Shown here: positions 5,966 through 8,032 of the stretch, in pieces
Numbering within the stretch: position 1 is the first letter of the stretch
Layout of the letters: the number at the start of each line of letters is the position of its first letter
From: JANWWM01 sp046719715
GTDB lineage: Bacteria > Bacteroidota > Chlorobiia > Chlorobiales > Thermochlorobacteraceae
Length of the DNA: 8,032 bases
Assembly (NCBI GenBank): GCA_046719715.1
Contig: JBDNCJ010000095.1
Location: forward strand, 1 to 8,032
Direction: 5' to 3'
Made by a program: the position numbers and the translations under genes
Notes under the pieces: generated by a model
What the model was told of the DNA's origin: nothing
What the model saw: only the letters and a program-made list of their open reading frames with translations
Database searches by the model: none

Positions 5966-7540
5966 ATGAAGAAAGTGTTATCGCTTTTGTTTTTAACGCA
6001 GGGTTTTGCATTAGCCATAACGGCGCAAGTGCTGAACTATCCCGTCGATGATGAACGTCGTAATGGAACACCCGAAAAACTTCCGCCCGAACTCCAATTC
6101 ATTGGATTTTCCTTTCATCGATTTACTGCAACGAACATCGCACCGCAAAACGAACTCTTGCGCGGGCAAATCATCGGACGGCTTTATGGAAACAACAGCA
6201 CGACAACCGTTCCCCAAACGCCGATGTATGGGGAGAGCCGCTTCGTGCCGCTCTTCGTCTATCGTCCATCAATCCTTGACGGTAAAGCGATTTTCAGAAC
6301 GTTGCTCAAAGTCGACTTCACTTGGGGCGATGTCAACTACGGCGTCGGCAACAACTTCGGGGGCGCAATCTCCGGCGGAACGGTCAACATTCAAACCCTC
6401 TTGGCAAATTTGGAAATCAAACCCGCGCAAACTTGGAACGTCGTGGTCGGATTGCAACGCATTTTTGACAACCCTCGAGACCCGAACGTCAATACCCTCC
6501 AAACCAATCAAACCAGCGCAAGCCGATTGATGTTTTGGGGAACGCAAGGCGTGGGCGTGAGCAGTTACTTCAATCTTTCTCCAATCACTTTCGGACGTAT
6601 CGGCGCATACCAACTCTACGAAAACTTAATCGACAGAGACGACGACGTGGTGCTGTGGATGGTTGATTTAGAAACGAAACTTTCAGGCTTGTTGGATTTG
6701 GGCGCAAACATGTGGTATGTCTGGGATAGAGGCGCAGGGCAGGGCGGCGTCTCGGTTTTAGGTCAAGGCTTCAACTCGCCGCTCGTTGACTACAACGGCG
6801 GGGCGCGACTTCAAATCGACAACCCGCTCTATCGAGCAAACGTATTTTGGACGGGATTAAACACTGCATACAACCGCGACTTCATCAGCGGACGCTGGTG
6901 GTTCTCGGCTATGTCAATGATAAACTTCGGCAACATCGACACGCTCTCGGAAGACAAAAAGTTGGCAGGACGACGCGTCGACATCTTTGGATTCACAGGG
7001 CACACTTCACTTCAATACAAATACGGACAAACCGCATTTGACAAACTTCAAGTTGAAGCCCTCTTTACTACGGGCGACCGAAACGGCGCACGAGATGGCA
7101 AATACAACGGCGTCGTAACGGGCAACACGTGGGGCACGCCGGTTGGCATTTTCAGTTCGCATCGTGCCTTCTTGCTTTTTCCCGACGTGCAAGTCATCAA
7201 TCGCTATTACTCAGCGGTGCATGACATTTCAAATTTGGGCTACGGCGTTACCGCGCTCTTTTTCAATTACTTCAACGCCCCGATTCCGAACAAACTGCAT
7301 TACAAAATTGGAAGTGCGGTAGCATGGGCAAATGCAAAACCGTCGGGCGGTGGCAATTTTATCGGAACGGAAGTCAACGCCGAAATCAAATACACCTACG
7401 CGCTATTCTTCGATATCGGTGTGAGCGCGGCGTATCTCTGGAATGGAAATTTTTATGAGAGCAGTTTTACGCGCAACTCGCCCGAAAAGCCCGCCAATGC
7501 TTGGACGGTTTTTACAACCGTCAGTTGGCTAATGTTTTAA
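5966..7540 (+). CDS. Outer-membrane beta-barrel protein, possibly alginate-export-like porin
   Basis: A 524-residue secreted protein. Residues 1-20 are a Sec signal peptide (MKK, hydrophobic core, ITA before Gln21; cleavage after Ala17 is also possible). The mature part is rich in aromatic residues, Gly and Asn, in alternating strand patterns typical of barrels, for example LLKVDFTWGDVNYG (113-126) and LGANMWYVWDRG (245-256). It ends in FTTVSWLMF, with the terminal Phe that serves as a barrel-assembly signal in outer-membrane proteins. The segments LQVEALFTTGDRNG (361-374) and IGTEVNAEIKYTY (466-478), followed by a gap strand and a final AWTVFT strand, resemble the C-terminal part of alginate-export-domain porins. 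That family match is moderate and made by eye. It probably forms a channel for the compound processed by the neighbouring genes (inference). It lies between a terminator and the lipid-anchored hydrolase, 13 bases upstream of the latter. Confidence 0.82.
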   Translation: MKKVLSLLFLTQGFALAITAQVLNYPVDDERRNGTPEKLPPELQFIGFSFHRFTATNIAPQNELLRGQIIGRLYGNNSTTTVPQTPMYGESRFVPLFVYRPSILDGKAIFRTLLKVDFTWGDVNYGVGNNFGGAISGGTVNIQTLLANLEIKPAQTWNVVVGLQRIFDNPRDPNVNTLQTNQTSASRLMFWGTQGVGVSSYFNLSPITFGRIGAYQLYENLIDRDDDVVLWMVDLETKLSGLLDLGANMWYVWDRGAGQGGVSVLGQGFNSPLVDYNGGARLQIDNPLYRANVFWTGLNTAYNRDFISGRWWFSAMSMINFGNIDTLSEDKKLAGRRVDIFGFTGHTSLQYKYGQTAFDKLQVEALFTTGDRNGARDGKYNGVVTGNTWGTPVGIFSSHRAFLLFPDVQVINRYYSAVHDISNLGYGVTALFFNYFNAPIPNKLHYKIGSAVAWANAKPSGGGNFIGTEVNAEIKYTYALFFDIGVSAAYLWNGNFYESSFTRNSPEKPANAWTVFTTVSWLMF

Positions 7541-7546
7541 GGAGGA
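7539..7546 (+). promoter_or_regulatory. SD (AAGGAGGA) of the hydrolase gene, overlapping the preceding stop
   Basis: AAGGAGGA begins within the TAA of the barrel gene and ends 7 bases before the ATG at 7554. A nearer ATG at 7549 is followed by CAA and then TGA, so it cannot start the hydrolase; 7554 is the usable start. Confidence 0.8.
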
Positions 7547-7553
7547 TTATGCA

Positions 7554-8032
7554 ATGAACAAACATTATTTCATTATGTTTTTTTTTGCGCTGGCCATGAT
7601 TGAAGGCTGCGGACAAGCCAAACTCTATCACGACTTGCCGCCGTTGCAGTTTGAGAATTTCAACTACGGATTCAACACTCAAAAAGCAATCCTTAACGGA
7701 ACAGAAGTAGCCTATTACGACAGCAAAACCAATGGAACACCAATTGTTCTGATTCACGGGCTTGCAAGCAACATGGGCTTTTGGCGATATGTAATTCCTG
7801 AATTGGAGCAAAAAGCATTTCGCGTCGTTGCGATAGATTTGCCCGGCTACGGCAAATCATCTAAATCTTACAGTGCACCTTATACACTCTCGTTTTATGC
7901 GAAAACGGTGAATGAACTCTTAAAACAGTTAGGCATTGAAAAAGCAATTTGGGCAGGGCACTCGATGGGCGGGCAGATTTCAATCGTCGCCGCGCTGAAC
8001 TTTCCTGAACGCATCGAGAAGCTGGTTTTAGT
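7554..8032 (+). CDS. Lipoprotein alpha/beta hydrolase (partial, runs off the right edge)
   Basis: 159 codons are visible and the C-terminus is missing. Residues 1-19 look like a lipoprotein signal peptide: MNKHYF, a Phe/Ala/Met-rich core, then IEGC with Cys19. Glu at -2 is unusual for a lipobox, so plain membrane anchoring is an alternative. The hydrolase core begins near residue 45: strand IVLIHG with oxyanion-loop His68-Gly69, IDLPGYGKS (94-102), and the nucleophile elbow GHSMGG (135-140) with Ser137. These place it in the alpha/beta hydrolase superfamily as a serine esterase, lipase or C-C hydrolase. The catalytic acid and His lie beyond the window. The signal peptide puts it in the envelope, unlike most relatives with this motif set, which are cytoplasmic. 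It is co-directional with the barrel gene 13 bases upstream, suggesting that an ester or lactone is cleaved outside the cytoplasm near the porin (inference). Confidence 0.88.
   Translation, partial: MNKHYFIMFFFALAMIEGCGQAKLYHDLPPLQFENFNYGFNTQKAILNGTEVAYYDSKTNGTPIVLIHGLASNMGFWRYVIPELEQKAFRVVAIDLPGYGKSSKSYSAPYTLSFYAKTVNELLKQLGIEKAIWAGHSMGGQISIVAALNFPERIEKLVL

Noticed and set aside
7521..7811. Minus-strand open frame across the barrel/hydrolase junction
   Set aside because: It is antisense to the hydrolase signal peptide and core, and no recognisable domain is seen.
711..8032. Assignment of the cluster as a true oleABCD olefin locus
   Set aside because: The classes match, but the SDR is too short for OleD, the KASIII-like protein lacks the His/Asn of OleA, and the hydrolase is a Ser-type lipoprotein unlike OleB. 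Kept only as a comparison.

Overview
The window is a densely packed, entirely plus-strand bacterial stretch with moderate GC (judged by eye to be somewhat under 50%). It carries the 3' end of one gene, seven complete genes and the 5' part of an eighth. I saw no RNA genes, CRISPR arrays, insertion sequences or phage genes. The outer-membrane beta-barrel and two lipoprotein signal peptides show a diderm (Gram-negative) host. Very short A/T-rich gaps, weak Shine-Dalgarno (SD) signals on the first genes and the style of the lipoproteins would fit the Bacteroidota/Chlorobiota/Ignavibacteria group. That placement is an inference, not a demonstrated match.

Layout. 1-98: C-terminal end of an unrecognised gene. 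106-630: GbsR/MarR-type winged-helix regulator. 631-710: A/T-rich gap with a 9-bp tandem repeat and a small hairpin, the best place for a promoter or operator. 711-1457: FabG-like short-chain dehydrogenase. 1505-2500: ketoacyl-ACP synthase III-like protein with an altered active site. 2521-3813: Spinster-like MFS transporter. 3810-5315: acyl-CoA synthetase (AMP-forming), starting inside the transporter's stop codon. 5353-5901: small lipoprotein. 5911-5946: strong Rho-independent terminator. 5966-7540: outer-membrane beta-barrel, possibly alginate-export-like. 7554 to the right edge: lipoprotein alpha/beta hydrolase, cut by the window end.

Reading them together (inference): the cluster looks like a module for handling a carboxylic acid or acyl compound across both membranes. 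The barrel and the lipid-anchored hydrolase would act in the envelope, the MFS protein at the inner membrane, and the ligase would make an acyl-CoA (or acyl-adenylate) for the condensing-enzyme homologue and the dehydrogenase. The local GbsR-type regulator may control it. The substrate, and whether it is imported or exported, cannot be read from the sequence.

The most unusual point is the KASIII-like protein. It keeps the nucleophilic Cys but, aligned by eye, has Thr and Tyr where KASIII enzymes carry the His and Asn used for decarboxylative condensation. The set KASIII-like + AMP ligase + SDR + alpha/beta hydrolase also matches, class by class, the OleABCD/beta-lactone pathway. The details of each protein argue against a true ole cluster.
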